A stretch of DNA of 64,000 nucleotides from Protea cynaroides (lineage: Eukaryota; Streptophyta; Magnoliopsida; Proteales; Proteaceae): positions 113,865,502 through 113,929,501 of the forward strand of contig CM053276.1 of the NCBI GenBank assembly GCA_028583415.1, written 5' to 3'. Numbering within the stretch: position 1 is the stretch's first letter; each line of letters opens with the position of its first letter. The notes under the pieces were generated by a model, which worked only from the letters and a program-made list of their open reading frames with translations, ran no database searches and was not told where the DNA came from. Below, one piece after another: positions 20,857 through 32,650 of the stretch. Made by a program: the position numbers and the translations under genes.

Positions 20857-23800
20857 ATGATTCGATTAGTCGCCGGCGTTATTCTCTTCAAATTACTTTC
20901 AGTTTCAATTGAAGGCGTCTATGGTCGGAATCCTGTCAGCAATGCGCTCAAGCTGCCGTCGGAGGTGACGGAGTTCATGGATCGCAGCGGAAACAGCAAG
21001 GATGATGATAAAGTGGGAACCAGATGGAGCGTTCTCATCGCTGGTACCGCCATCAGGTATAATTCATTGGTGACGTGCTTGCTTTCTGTGGGATTTTTAT
21101 TGTTATTCCTCTACACCAAAAGTTTGAGCTTCTTTTCGTCTTGTGCCAATTTGTGTACTGTTTGAAGTTGCTATTGGCCTATTGTTTGTGTGAGGTTTGG
21201 CTTTCTGAGTTTATGTTCGAAATTTCTGTGAGCTTATTTGCTCTTGTCTAAGCTAATTTTCAATTAGTATATTTGGGAGAGATGGAACTGTAGGTCAAGT
21301 AGAAATCATATTCTGCCTGTATCTGTTGAAAATTAGAGGTATTAAGTCGTCTTTCAAAGTTCGAGCCTCCGTTTTGTGCAGGCTTCTCATATGTTTACTT
21401 GTAATGATTCTTACCTTTTTTGGGTTCGTGGTTGTCAATTTAATTTTTACAATTTAAATTTCCAGTTTAATAATATTTAGATAAGGATGATGAAGGCAAA
21501 ACACAACAGAGAGAAATTCCGAGATGCTCTAGTTTTTATTTTTTAAGTGGCATGGAATTGAAGTATTGTTGTCTAAAATAATCTAACAATTAGACTAAAT
21601 GTAACATCACCAAAAGAGTATTTTTGCTACTTCTCAGCAGGGGATTTTTGGGCTTGTGTTGGTAGGTATACTTATTTGATATTTCTTTAAGCCTGAAAGG
21701 TACATCTATCTTCTAATGTATTGTGTATATATGTTTATTGAACCTCCAGTATATTTGACACTCTCCATGGTCAAGGTCAGTTGATTGGAAAGCCAGGGCC
21801 CTGAAGCACCCAAAGAATTGAGGACAACCCTAGACCAGGCGTGATCATCAATAACCCACGTGGTGACAGATGTTTATAAAGGAGTTCCGAAGGTTATTTT
21901 ATTTTTGATATTCAGGTTTAAGCCTGCTTCTACTGTCTGTTGAATGTGTCATCTAATGTCTTAACTTCTTGTTGCAGGATTATACTGTAAAAAATATTAC
22001 TATTAACAACTATTTTGCTGTTCTTCTTGGAAACAAAACTGCACTTCCAAGGGGCAGTGGAAAGGTTGTGAACAGTGGTCCACATGACCATATTTTCGTT
22101 TACTATACTGACCATGGTGGTCCTGGGATTCTTAGTTAGTAGCTCTATGCATATGTCTTTTGCATTTAAATGTTTCAGCCTTCTCTCCTTGATTTCATGG
22201 TTTCTTCATGGTCAAGAACCCGATATCCCTCCTCATGACCAGGACATCAAGACTTGAAATTTAAATTTGTTTCAATTAGATCTGAATTTTAAATATACTC
22301 AAATTTGTCTGGACCATAAGATTCTTGATCCAATTAAAATGTTCTGTGTCTTATACATTCAAGTTGGGTTCTCTTGAATTTTTGTATGATAGTTTTGTTT
22401 TTCCATTGGTTTGATTGCCATATCAGTTATTTACAAGAAGATCCAAGATTTTTGAATGATGAACTGACATGCTCTGTGCTCATGTCATGTTTTTCCTGTC
22501 AGGGATGCCTACTGGTCCTCACATTTATGCGAAAGATCTAACAGACTTGTTAAAGAAAAAGCATGCTTCAGGGACATATAAAAGCTTGGTAAATAACTTT
22601 TTATATATTGTTTGTATTCTTCAGGGGTTTTGGATAGAGTTAATATCTTCTTGATTAAATTTTTATTTCTACAATATTATAGGTGTTCTATCTTGAATCT
22701 TGTGAGTCTGGGAGTATTTTTGAGGGCCTTCTATCAAAAGGATTAAATATCTATCCAACAACAGCAGCAAATGCAGTAGAGAGCAGTTGGGCAACCTATT
22801 GTCCTGATGATTTTCCTCCTCCTCCTCTAGAATATGATACATGCTTGGGGGACTTATACAGTGTCGCTTGGATGGAAGATAGGTATATATTATAAACATT
22901 AGTGAAGGATTCTTAGGCCATAACAGAAAGGAAATTATAGGAGAATGTGTCCTATTGGGTTCCTTTTGAGAATTCAATGATATTCCCCTCTTTCTATTGG
23001 GGGTTGGGGTTTTGCTAAATTTTAGTTTGTAATTTTGTATCTTGGCTAAAACTGCTTACATTTGCTGAGTTTTCATCAAAGCTCAGTTGCTTTCAAGGTG
23101 AACTTGTACCTGCAAAACTGCACCCCTTGAAGCTGATATCGATTTGAGCAATTGCCATTAGCCTCAGCTAAATATTGAACCCATATCTTCTATTGTTTTT
23201 TTGGTCACCTTTTTTCAGATAATGTGTTCTTTAGGCTGATGAAATTTTAAAAATGGTTTTCTTTTTTTTTTTTTTCTTTTTCTTTTTTTAAATGATGGGC
23301 AGTGATATACACAATTTGAGGAAGGAAACTCTGGAGCAGCAGTATAATCTGGTAAAAGCTCAAGCTTCACACTTGCATTACTTTATAGTGATATCGTAGC
23401 ACCCTCCTATTTTGGGCTCTAAAGATCATCTAGAGTCTGTCTCTTCAAAGGTTGTATACTTTTTGTCATGCAGCTGGGTCCATTTTGAACATGGTTGGTA
23501 TATGGATGTTCAGATGCTGGACCTCACGTCACATGTGAAAACAGATGACAAGGATGGATATGACACGATGAGTAACCTAGATAGACCTTCTTGGTTGTTT
23601 TAGTGTCTTGGCATTGACCATGCATATAAAGTGTATTTAGTGTCCTATGCAACTTCCTTTCATGACATTTCCGTCTTTTCATATGCTTGTTAAATTAATT
23701 CTACATGTTTGAGAAATCTAATGGTGAGCATTTTTTCAGGTAAAAAATAGGACAGCGAATAAAAATTATATGAGGGCTCTCATGTTCAACAATTTGGGGA

Positions 23801-24448
23801 TTTAGGTCTTAATAAGGAGCACCTCTTTCTGTATATGGGTATGAATCCCAGAAACGATAGTTCAAGCTTCAGAGAAGAAAATTCCTTGCCATCTTTTTCT
23901 ATGGCTGTTAACCAACGGGATGCTGATCTTCTTCATTTCTGGCACAAGGTTTGGTTAAATACCACTTTGTATGGCTTATCAAATCATCATATTGTCTTCC
24001 TCTCTTAAAATGCTGATAAATATCGATTCATAGTTTTAGATCCATATAAATGCGAAGGTTAGGATTGACTATAGTCCCCTCCTCATGGACCTTGCGAAAG
24101 CAGAACTTCTACTGGTCCAGTTTTTTTCCAAAAAGGTTTAAACCCTGTGGAAAGATTTTCAGCTCTTTTTTTTTTATACTATTATATCCCCATTTGTTGT
24201 ACAAGAGTAAAGTAGCACTGTTCTTTCTCTCACGTTTTTTTTCCGGGTGGGGACTGGAAGGATCTCCCAGGAAACTTGCAGCTTAGAAGCAGTTTGTCAA
24301 TGCAATGTCTCATAGGATCCACATAAACCACAGTATTGAACTTATTGGAAAGCTTTTGTTTGGAATTGAGAAAGGTCCAGAGGCTCTCAAGGCTGTTCAT
24401 CCTGCAGGACAGCTACTTGCGGATGATTGGGATTGCCTTAAGACAATG
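20857..24448 (+). pseudogene. Vacuolar processing enzyme pseudogene
   Basis: Second copy of the VPE gene. Surviving exons: 20857-21056, 21820-21892 (3' half of exon 2), 21978-22134, 22503-22588, 22683-22882, 23303-23351, 23740-23948 and 24257-24448 (partial exon 8). Lesions: a 19-bp deletion in exon 1 removes the 'SNGYMN' region and shifts the frame; the 5' half of exon 2 and its acceptor are replaced by unrelated sequence; one base is inserted in exon 2 ('GACAGATG' for 'GACGATG'); one base is lost in exon 7 (near 23770); the exon 8 acceptor is lost; CAG has become TAG at 24284-24286; exon 9 is missing. Exons 3-6 stay open and keep the catalytic 'DHGGPG' and 'ESCESGS' motifs, so decay is fairly recent. 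Confidence 0.95.
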
Positions 24449-24544
24449 GTTAGTCGCCCAACTCTTACCACTCTCCTAGAAGCCTAGACTGATTCGAGAT
24501 GATTAAAGTTTCAAGCATATTCAGTTTCTGGAATTCATTTGTCT

Positions 24545-24735
24545 TATTTTTTTTTAAAAGAAAAAAAATTATTTTTTGTAATTTTAAATTAATTTAAAAA
24601 TTTTAATTTAAATATATAAAAAATACCCCCAAAAAAAAAAACCCCCAAATTCATTTCCCGATAAAACCATTAAAAAAAAAATAATTAAAAAATATATAGG
24701 TAGGAAACCCAAAAAAAAAAAAAACCAGGCAGGGA
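24545..24735. other. Aberrant A/T homopolymer patch replacing VPE exon 9
   Basis: Immediately after a normal copy of the exon 8 to exon 9 intron start, the sequence becomes A-runs, T-runs and C-runs ('ATACCCCCAAAAAAAAAAAC') for about 190 bases, then returns to homology near 24785. It matches nothing in copy A and looks like a low-quality assembly join or an unusual replacement. Confidence 0.6.
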
Positions 24736-26104
24736 AGGACTTCAAATCTCATATGGTGTTAAAAATTTTATACAGTGAAGAATTGGTTATGAGAATAAGA
24801 TAGATGGAACTATTTTAAATAGAGCATGGAAACATATATCATTGTGGCTGGTCTGTAATGAACTATATAAAATGTGATTAATGTTGATAATGCAAGGTTC
24901 TGTTTGTGTATCTCTAGTGGAATATTCTTGCTTCCGCTTATTGGTTTTCCCAAAACAATTTTATTAAAAGAAGTAACAATTAATGGTGATCTGAATTCAG
25001 AGAAAAGCCATTGAAATGAGACAGCTGCAACATTTTTTGAAATCAATGTGTATTCTTCCAGTGGGTTCAAATCATCCAACTTCACTGAAAATCTATTTGG
25101 AATTGGACGACACTCAAATGATGGAAAAGGAAAATTTCCTTTAGGCTCCATTTGTTTCTATGTAAATGATGAAAAAGAAAAAAGAATCCTGTAAATAAGA
25201 TTTTCTATTAATGTAGAATGCAAAAAAAAAAGGTTGGAAAATTTTTTATGAAAATTTTACAACGAAATGAACAGAGCCTTAAGAAACTATTATTTATGAT
25301 CAAGTTTCTGATCCTTATCATCTAAATGGTAACCTTTTGTCCTGTAAGGGTTTTAATCATGGTGATGGTGGGGAGAGTATCTCTTAAACCAGCATGAAAA
25401 TCATGACTTCAGAATTGCCAGGAAAAATGAAAAGCTACCCAGATAGGTCCCTAACCCTTTTGAATCACGTGGTCTATTTCTATATTCATCTCAACTTGAT
25501 AAAGTTAATCCACTCTGACATTAAGAGAAGCAAAGCATTGTTAAAACTCATCTTAATGGAAAAAAAGAAATCCTTGAATCAATTAAATCTTCTGCATCTT
25601 AGGGTGGTTTGATTTAACATCAAATTTCTCTGTTTTTGTGCAAACATCACGCTCCCAAATCCTGACATATTAATAAGGAATGTCCTCAAACTATTCCATA
25701 TCATCTTCAAACTGGAGTAAAAAGGACATAAGAATCCATATGATATCTGAATTCATTTTTTTTTATAATTGGCATCCTAAAGTTAGCACGCTCATGAAAA
25801 ATATTCCTCTGTGGCTATTTGGGTCCTCTTTAAAGGAACATACAACAATACATAAATTCATAGGCAATATGATGCAGGAAACTCCACATAACATGAGAAC
25901 TATCAGCCTAAAAAACTTTTCTTATTAACATAACTAAAATTCTTAGACATCCAGCCAAACCAACAGATGGAAAAGCATGAGTTTTGAGTACTGTTCAGTA
26001 CCTTAGGTTTTATGTGATTGTACTGAGCACAACCATACCATTATTTTTTTTACGTGAAAAATCTTTCAATGTGAAGGAGAAAAACTACAAAACTTAGTCC
26101 AGGT

Positions 26105-26688
26105 AAAAGTTTCTACGATAATGATAATGTGATTATAAGGTTTACTCTTCTCAAACTTTATGCCTAAGTTAGAGGATTATAAGAGAATGAAATACAAACA
26201 ATCAATTTAGAGGAATACAATGTTACCTTTCAACCACCATTACAAGTGTACTTTCTCATTTCTAGAAGCCCAAAGAACATTTTAATCACTTGGAGAGAAT
26301 CATTAGAAAGCACAAGCTAATGATCCGATTTACTGGCTAAGGGAGAGCGTGAGAGAGAGCAAGAATAGCCTCTAAAAAGGCTTGAACTTGAGGTAAAACA
26401 TTTACCGTAAAATTCTGCACTTCTTCTTCTTCTCCAAGAGAACAAAATTTTATTAGGTTTATCAACAGCTTGTGCTCTCTGATGGTTCTCTCCAAGTGAT
26501 TGGAAGGTTTTTTTGTGCTTTTATAGATGAGAAAATACCATTGTAATTAGAGATTAAGAAATAACATTGTATTCGTCCAAGTTAGTTATTTGTGTTTTGT
26601 TGGCTCGTGACTCTTGATCCTTTAGCTTAAATATAAAACTTGAAAAGATTAAATCTTGTAATCGCATTGTATAAAATTTTTTACGTAA
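26105..26688. mobile_element. Long-armed foldback element
   Basis: The left arm (about 26105-26330) and right arm (about 26469-26688) are inverted repeats. Examples: 'ATCACTTGGAGAGAATCATT' on the left against 'GATGGTTCTCTCCAAGTGAT' on the right, and 'GTGATTATAAGG' against its counterpart near 26660. Arm identity is roughly three quarters by eye over ~220 bp. Non-coding; MITE-like. No TSD was resolved. Confidence 0.65.
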
Positions 26689-27655
26689 TTAGATTTCATG
26701 GTTTTTTTGCTGGTTTTTATATTATATTATTTTTTATTGAATGTTTATTTGTTTCTTGACTTGACATCTTCTATTCAACACAAACGAGTTCTCTGCCCCA
26801 CAAAAGCCGGCTTATTTTTTTAATTTGTCCAGCTGACTTTGGCTCTTGAGAACCGAATGAACAAAGGAGGGAGGTGGGAAAACCGAATATGGATCCTTCG
26901 TGTGGCGCCAATGAAGCGAAAGACCCGACCTAGGGACTTCTTCAGATGCATGGTCGACTCAGTGTACGTCTTCGAAAGAGATGAATGGATGCTCAAGGGA
27001 GGTAGAAGGCGGATGTGAGGTGGTGAGGCCCTGCTGGAATCTTCCCACAATCGCTTGTACCAAGTTTCGCATCACTTCTCTACTGCTCCTGTCGATTCCG
27101 TGAGTTCTGATTTCAGTAATTCTTTACCGAATCTGAAATTTCATGGAGATTGGATGAGACATTTGGTCTCTTTCTTCTTATGAGTTCAACATTCGACGTT
27201 CAAAATGAAGCCTCATAATTAAGCTAAGGACATCATAACGACTTGAAATCTTTTTAGTCAATGGTTTTTTTTCTTTCGCAGCTCAGGTGAAGGCGTTTCC
27301 TAACTAGAACCACTATTTGCTCATTACATACTTGGGGAAATGCCTCAAAGACGTCAGGTCCGCCAATCCTATTCTTTGAATTTGGATGAAGGGTTAGGTA
27401 GAGTGGACGTTGGGGTCGGATATCCACAGCTCCGTTGTCGTCCCAAAAGATATCAGGCAATCTCGATTCTCGTGTGAATGCCTCATGGTTTCATGTCTGT
27501 GGGAGGGTGCCATTGTGAACAGGCCTCATGGTTTGATATTTGATTTCAATTTGAGATTTTTCATTGTAAAATAGTCCTGAGAATGGATATGTGATATCTG
27601 GTTTCAACCTGAGGGTGTTTTTTTTTTTCTTTCTTTTTTTTTTTTTTTTTTTTTT

Positions 27656-27713
<58 letters not shown>

Positions 27714-29814
27714 GGGGGGGGTGGATGGTGGATGGATGTTAATCCTATCCTTTCAAAGCTACACTCTGAATTTCATAATTCCCTAGCTTCACATTCTCAG
27801 TTTCTCTTATTCTTGTAGTCCTTCATTGAAAGTGGAGACAACTTCCTTGTAGGGACCTAAATCACCACTGGCTGTAACTTATAGTAGTTTCTGATTCCCA
27901 CTAACCCTATTACCATGTTTTAATTGCTGTGCTGGTCAAGTTATTGCTAGAATTGATTCTTAAATCATTGGGTGAAAGTGTGACAGACAAAAAATCACAT
28001 GATCCTTTTTCCAACTGCGGATCACTCAAGTCAACATGAACATGCTTATGGGTCCAACTTGATTTGGAAAACAATCAGTAGCTTTCATTTGAATGTGGAT
28101 ATTGCTCTGGCATTGATGCGAAATTTTGAAACCCATCCCTGTTTGGTAAATCAGCTTTTGATATATTGCAGAATCTTTATAAATCAGTTAACAGAGGTTG
28201 TACTTTTTATTTTGATTCATCATTTGCTGGAGATTCAATCCTAGCATATCATAACTAGAATTCGTTCACATGTTTGCCCTTGACCAAGACAAGTTAACTG
28301 AAAAGTCAATTTTCTATTTGGTCTGATTGAGCATACAGTCCCCACCCAATCAGTTATTTGTTTGAAATTACCTGCAAAAAAAACCTATTTTTTCATGTTT
28401 AAATCATTAATAATTCAGTCATCTGGAATTTGTGAACTGAACAGACTACCTGTAGTAATCCATAAGTTTTTTGATCTTAGAAACTTGATCTCAAAAAATT
28501 TCCAACCAATAAAGTGATGGCAAATTAACACCAATGATTACCCTTCACTTCACAAACTGCAACATGAACTTTGAGTTGAAGTGAATGGCTAATCTCACAA
28601 TTTCCTTGTCCAGGATCTTTGAGAATATCCTTTTGAAAATTTCCTTCAAGATGCCGTCAGTCAACTTTGTTCTCTTAGGATTACAACATCCTGTTTATCT
28701 GACTGACTCTTCTAAATGGGTGGGAATTTTTTTTTTCGGGTGGCAATTCTAGTACTAGGCTCTAAAGTACGAGCAATTTTATCCCTGGACGTTGAACTAA
28801 GGTAATCTTTATTCCATGCATGACAGTTTGGCGTAACAATGGGATAAAGCTTGACGTGATTGAGTTCAATTAGTTAAGAAAGGAAGTGGTCGAATATTGA
28901 ATTATTCCCATGTTTTTCCCTCTTCTAAATATTTCTGACCATTGTTTTGCAATGCTGGTGTTTTGTTTCTGCAGGCACAAAATGGACCTCAATTATTGTG
29001 AGTTGTGACTTGTCACCATCTCTTCTCCTGTAAGCTGATAAAGAACATGTTTTTTTGGTATGCATTCCTGGACCACCTTGTTTATTATTATTGGCCATTT
29101 ATCTAGAATAATTTTAAGTTTATAAGCCAACGTCAGGTAATGATTATGTGCTGCAGTCATGGTAAGAGGCAACTTATAAAGCTCTTCTAAATCACTTCTT
29201 TTCTTCTTGATACAACGTCCTCACTCCCCACTTGGCCCTAATTATGCTCTACACACCGTGCCTTGCTTATTTTAGCTTTGAATATATTTCGATACCTTAT
29301 TAAAGGATGATTATGTTAAGTGGCAAATCTTATCTATGAACTACTCATTCATTATAAGAAAGAAAAACTTGTTAGTCGGTTCGATTGCTCATCATCCGTT
29401 TCCTGCTTCCATACGAACAGAGCAAGAGAAGAGGATAATTTTCACAGTAACCTTCCTTTTCCCTGTTTCTTTTTTCGTATTGATTTTGGATGATGATTTG
29501 GATATAGTGTGATTAGCTGGGAAGATAATTTTATGAACTTTTAACTTCAATTAATTTTTAACTTCACTGGAAAAAATAATTAAAAGCTAAGAGGCAATGG
29601 AATAGAGAATGGAGAAGAAAATTGAATAACTCTCGTTGACACAAATACTTTGCTCACTGATCCAACATACTTGAGAGAGGATTGACATTCTACTAAGATT
29701 ATAAAAGGAAAATAAATGAAAAAGAATAAAAAGATAATGCATCTACAGGGTCATTATCTGCTCAATTAACTTTCAAAAATATTTATCAATTTGTAACTAT
29801 CGAATCAACACATC
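26689..29814. other. Intergenic, no gene recognised
   Basis: Contains a poly-T run (27634-27656), a GT microsatellite (27659-27707) and a G-run. The stretch 26820-27480 has higher GC and short open frames on the minus strand (26820-27050, 27254-27460) that could be an old exon remnant, but I recognise no domain. The rest is AT-rich. Confidence 0.5.
27659..27707. repeat. (GT)n microsatellite
   Basis: About 24 GT units followed by a run of G. Confidence 0.95.
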
Positions 29815-31068
29815 TCACCATCTTAGCTTTGCCGGAAAGTACTGCAACAACATTCATCTAATTAGGAACGAGGGAGGAAAAATGGTTAAGAAAAAAGCCA
29901 TTTGAAAATAAAAGTAGGTGAAGCTTACCTTTTCGGTGAGGGATAGATAGTAAGGCTTGACTTTCTCAACATCAATCCGTACTTTACTTTTGCTGTATAG
30001 GTCATACTTGCTGCAAATAATATGAAAAATTATTTCTTTTTTTGTTTGCTCTTTTTTTTTTTTTTGTGATATAACAGTATCTAATATGAAAAATTATTTC
30101 TTTTTTTGTGATATAACAGTATCCAATAAAAATAAATAAAAAAATAAAAAGGCTCAAACCCAAGATTTCTTTTTTTGTTTGCTGCTTTTTTTTTTTTTTT
30201 TTTTTTTTTTTGGGGTGGGGGAGTGCGAGTCTTACTTGAAGATCTGAAGCCACTTCAGATTCTCAACATCTTCATCGTTCATTAAGTGTTTATATGCTCC
30301 TGATTTATGTAAAGCTGCAAATTGACAGGTTGAGTTATTTTTCAGTCAATGGATTTTTTTCAAAAATTACTATATTTTGAGCAGATAATTAGTGAATACC
30401 ATTAAGGACTTACGATAGAAGGAATGGTATCGGATGATGAACAGTGCAGCTGAAGGTAGAGTTGACTTATTCTCCTTTGCCACCTATAGCGAGAAGGTAT
30501 AGTTAGATTTTACCATTTCTTTCATGATCAAAATGATAACTGTAATAAGTTGCATTATAAAATGCAGTGAGTCATTAGTTCCAATCTGAATGGGTACCGA
30601 GGGAATACCATGTACATATATTCATCATGCCCCCATGACATCAGCACTTTGTCAAGGCCACATCCCTCCGAGTAAATTCCATACTTGGTATTGTAAGCAG
30701 GATTATGGTGGTCAGGGTTTTCATTGAAATACTGTATTAACAACCAAAAGGATTTCGTTATGTTAGATGATTTTCTTTAAACGTCTAGGCAGGTCTGCAG
30801 ATTGTAAGTTGTGAGATGATATACCTTGTGATGAACAATTGATTCATCGAAAGCACAGCCAACAGGGAATGTGTCACCTGTTATATGAATATGTGAGCAA
30901 TTTGGAACAACCTCTGTATACAGGTGAAATAAACTTCATAAGCAGATTTGATTCTCACCCACAATAGCCCATTGAGGAAGTTCTCCAAAACTTGGAAAAG
31001 AAAGAACCTTCCCAAGATCTATAACCATGCAAGAACGAGGTAATTAGTTGCACCTTACATTATTAGAC

Positions 31069-31117
<49 letters not shown>

Positions 31118-32258
31118 TATGACTAGTATGACTGAAAAGAGTAGAAGTAAGGAGATATAGGCGGGTATATACCATGGATTAGGGCTGTCAAGTGCAACCA
31201 ATCTTCACTAGGATGGTCTTTCCTGATTGCTTCAGCTGTCTGCAGCAAGTGCTCAATTTGAGGTTCATCCAAGTCAGGGTCACTTGCATCCACAAACGAG
31301 TTGAGAAGTTCACAGCATTCCCATATGCTCATCTCTATTTTGTTCAGCTTACCATACTCTTCCCTCATCCTCTTCACCTGAACTCATACAAAATCAATTC
31401 TTAGAATCAAAACCAATTCATCCAATTTTGAAATTCTATATTACGCCAATAAGCTGCTAAAATAATTTCAAATCACAGACTGGGATTACCAAATCAATTG
31501 TTTGGTGGATGTGGTTCTGCTTGTAAAATTCCTCAACTGATTCTTTCCTTTCACTGTCAGCATTATAATCCCTGTTGAACGTATTTCACATAAGCTTCAT
31601 CAGCCAAAAACTTAGAAAACATGAGAATGGTATTACTAGTTCTCAATGTAACACAGCCCATGAAGGTGTTTAAATCATGCCATCTTGGTCCTCTGAGCTT
31701 AGGTGGGCTAAGATCCAATCTGAGGGTAGTGGATCCGTAGTTGGGGATCAGAATTCAAAACTAGTAATTTTGTGGGACAGGCGATGGTTATCATCTGTTC
31801 CCCACAAGTCCATGGGTATCCTTTTGGGGTTTTATTCTCCAGAGGGGGCAGGAACTACAGGGTCCCATGACCGCCTTTTAACAAAGGGTACAGGCCCATT
31901 TCAGAATTGAAGGGTTGTTCTTGCTGGGAAAGTTAGTCAGGTGTTTAAGATAAATACCTAAAGGTGTGGCCAAATGTGTTGGATCCGGGCACCACAAATC
32001 GACCTTGAAGCACCAAGTCATTGTTCTCTTCATGGATCTTCTGTTTTTGATTTCCTGCAAACAAATAACCGAACATACATTATATGAAAAGATCAAAACC
32101 ACAAAGCCTCAGTTCAGTTCTAACTTAGCAAGAATTATAATTAGTTTATCAAATATGAATTTAAGAGGAAAATGAGAGAAAGGAAAGGGGAAAAAAGATT
32201 AAAAAAAAGAAGAAGGAAGAATCTTACCAACTTCCGGCTGTTCGACGAGGTCTGTCAT
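29815..32258 (-). CDS. MIOX: Inositol oxygenase (myo-inositol oxygenase)
   Basis: Non-haem di-iron enzyme that uses O2 to cleave myo-inositol to D-glucuronate in the cytosol, feeding UDP-sugar precursors of the cell wall. Eleven exons on the minus strand with GT/AG borders: 32258-32228, 32054-31958, 31571-31490, 31377-31173, 31018-30959, 30877-30825, 30731-30609, 30483-30414, 30314-30236, 30010-29929 and 29841-29815. They total 909 bp (302 aa), normal for plant MIOX. All six iron ligands are visible with the spacing of the mouse enzyme: His113 ('QIEHLLQTAE'), His138-Asp139 ('LIHDLGK'), His211 ('SWGHDEYMY'), His237 ('RYHSFY') and Asp270 ('NKYDLYSK'). The C terminus is 'YFPAKLRW'. The first exon is only 10 codons plus one base ('MTDLVEQPEV'). 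Every exon keeps frame and no lesion was seen. Intron 2 carries ~250 bp of unrelated-looking sequence around 31650-31900. Confidence 0.96.
31071..31114. repeat. (GA)n microsatellite in a MIOX intron
   Basis: GA dinucleotide run in the intron between exons 4 and 5. Confidence 0.95.
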
Positions 32259-32400
32259 TGTCACAGGGGAAATGGAAATCAAGCAAAAAAAAGAGAAAAG
32301 AGAGAATACAAAAAACGAATAGAAACAAGAGAAAAAGCAGATGAGATTGTGTGATAGGCAGGAGATGGGAAAAGTGGCGTGAGGAATGATGGGAATGGAG

Positions 32401-32496
32401 GGTATTTATTGGTCGATTAATAATCCTTCCTTAAAATTTGGAAGGACAGGTATTTATAGATCGATTAATAATCTTTCCTTAAAATTTGGAAGGGTT
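32401..32496 (-). promoter_or_regulatory. Duplicated 48-bp MIOX upstream module with two TATA-like boxes
   Basis: Two direct copies, 32401-32448 and 32449-32496, differ at a few bases. On the minus strand each contains a TATA-like box: 'AATAAATACC' near 32402-32410 and 'CTATAAATACC' near 32449-32459. They lie about 145 and 195 bases upstream of the MIOX ATG, as expected for a core promoter plus leader. Which copy drives transcription is unknown. Confidence 0.6.
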
Positions 32497-32520
32497 TGGA
32501 GTCCTCCCTAAGAGAATCTT

Positions 32521-32650
32521 GAGTTTGGATCACCCACATGTGCATATATTTTTCATGGAATTCTATCACCGTCGATGTAGTATGGGATCTATTGGATATG
32601 AACGGTGATAGGATCACATAGAGGAAACAAGTACTGTTAGTACTAGTGTC
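32521..32650. mobile_element. ~130-bp MITE, copy 3 of the 140-bp family
   Basis: Starts 'GAGTTTGGATCAC' like the copy at 20477 and shares 'TCTATCACCGTCGATGTAGT' with it (one base different). The right end is less clear. It lies just upstream of the MIOX promoter duplication. Confidence 0.65.

Larger units (their letters stand above)
20405..25840. repeat. Segmental duplication copy B (VPE pseudogene)
   Basis: Same order and orientation as 9740-15380. It differs by a MITE insertion upstream (20477-20616), an inverted extra exon 1, loss of part of exon 2, about 130 bp more in intron 6 (near 23525-23655) and an aberrant patch where exon 9 should be. Collinearity ends at a shared 'GTCCTCTTTAAA' near 25830. 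Confidence 0.9.

Noticed and set aside
20857..24448. Second functional VPE gene
   Set aside because: Frameshifts in exons 1, 2 and 7, a stop in exon 8, and missing parts of exons 2, 8 and 9.
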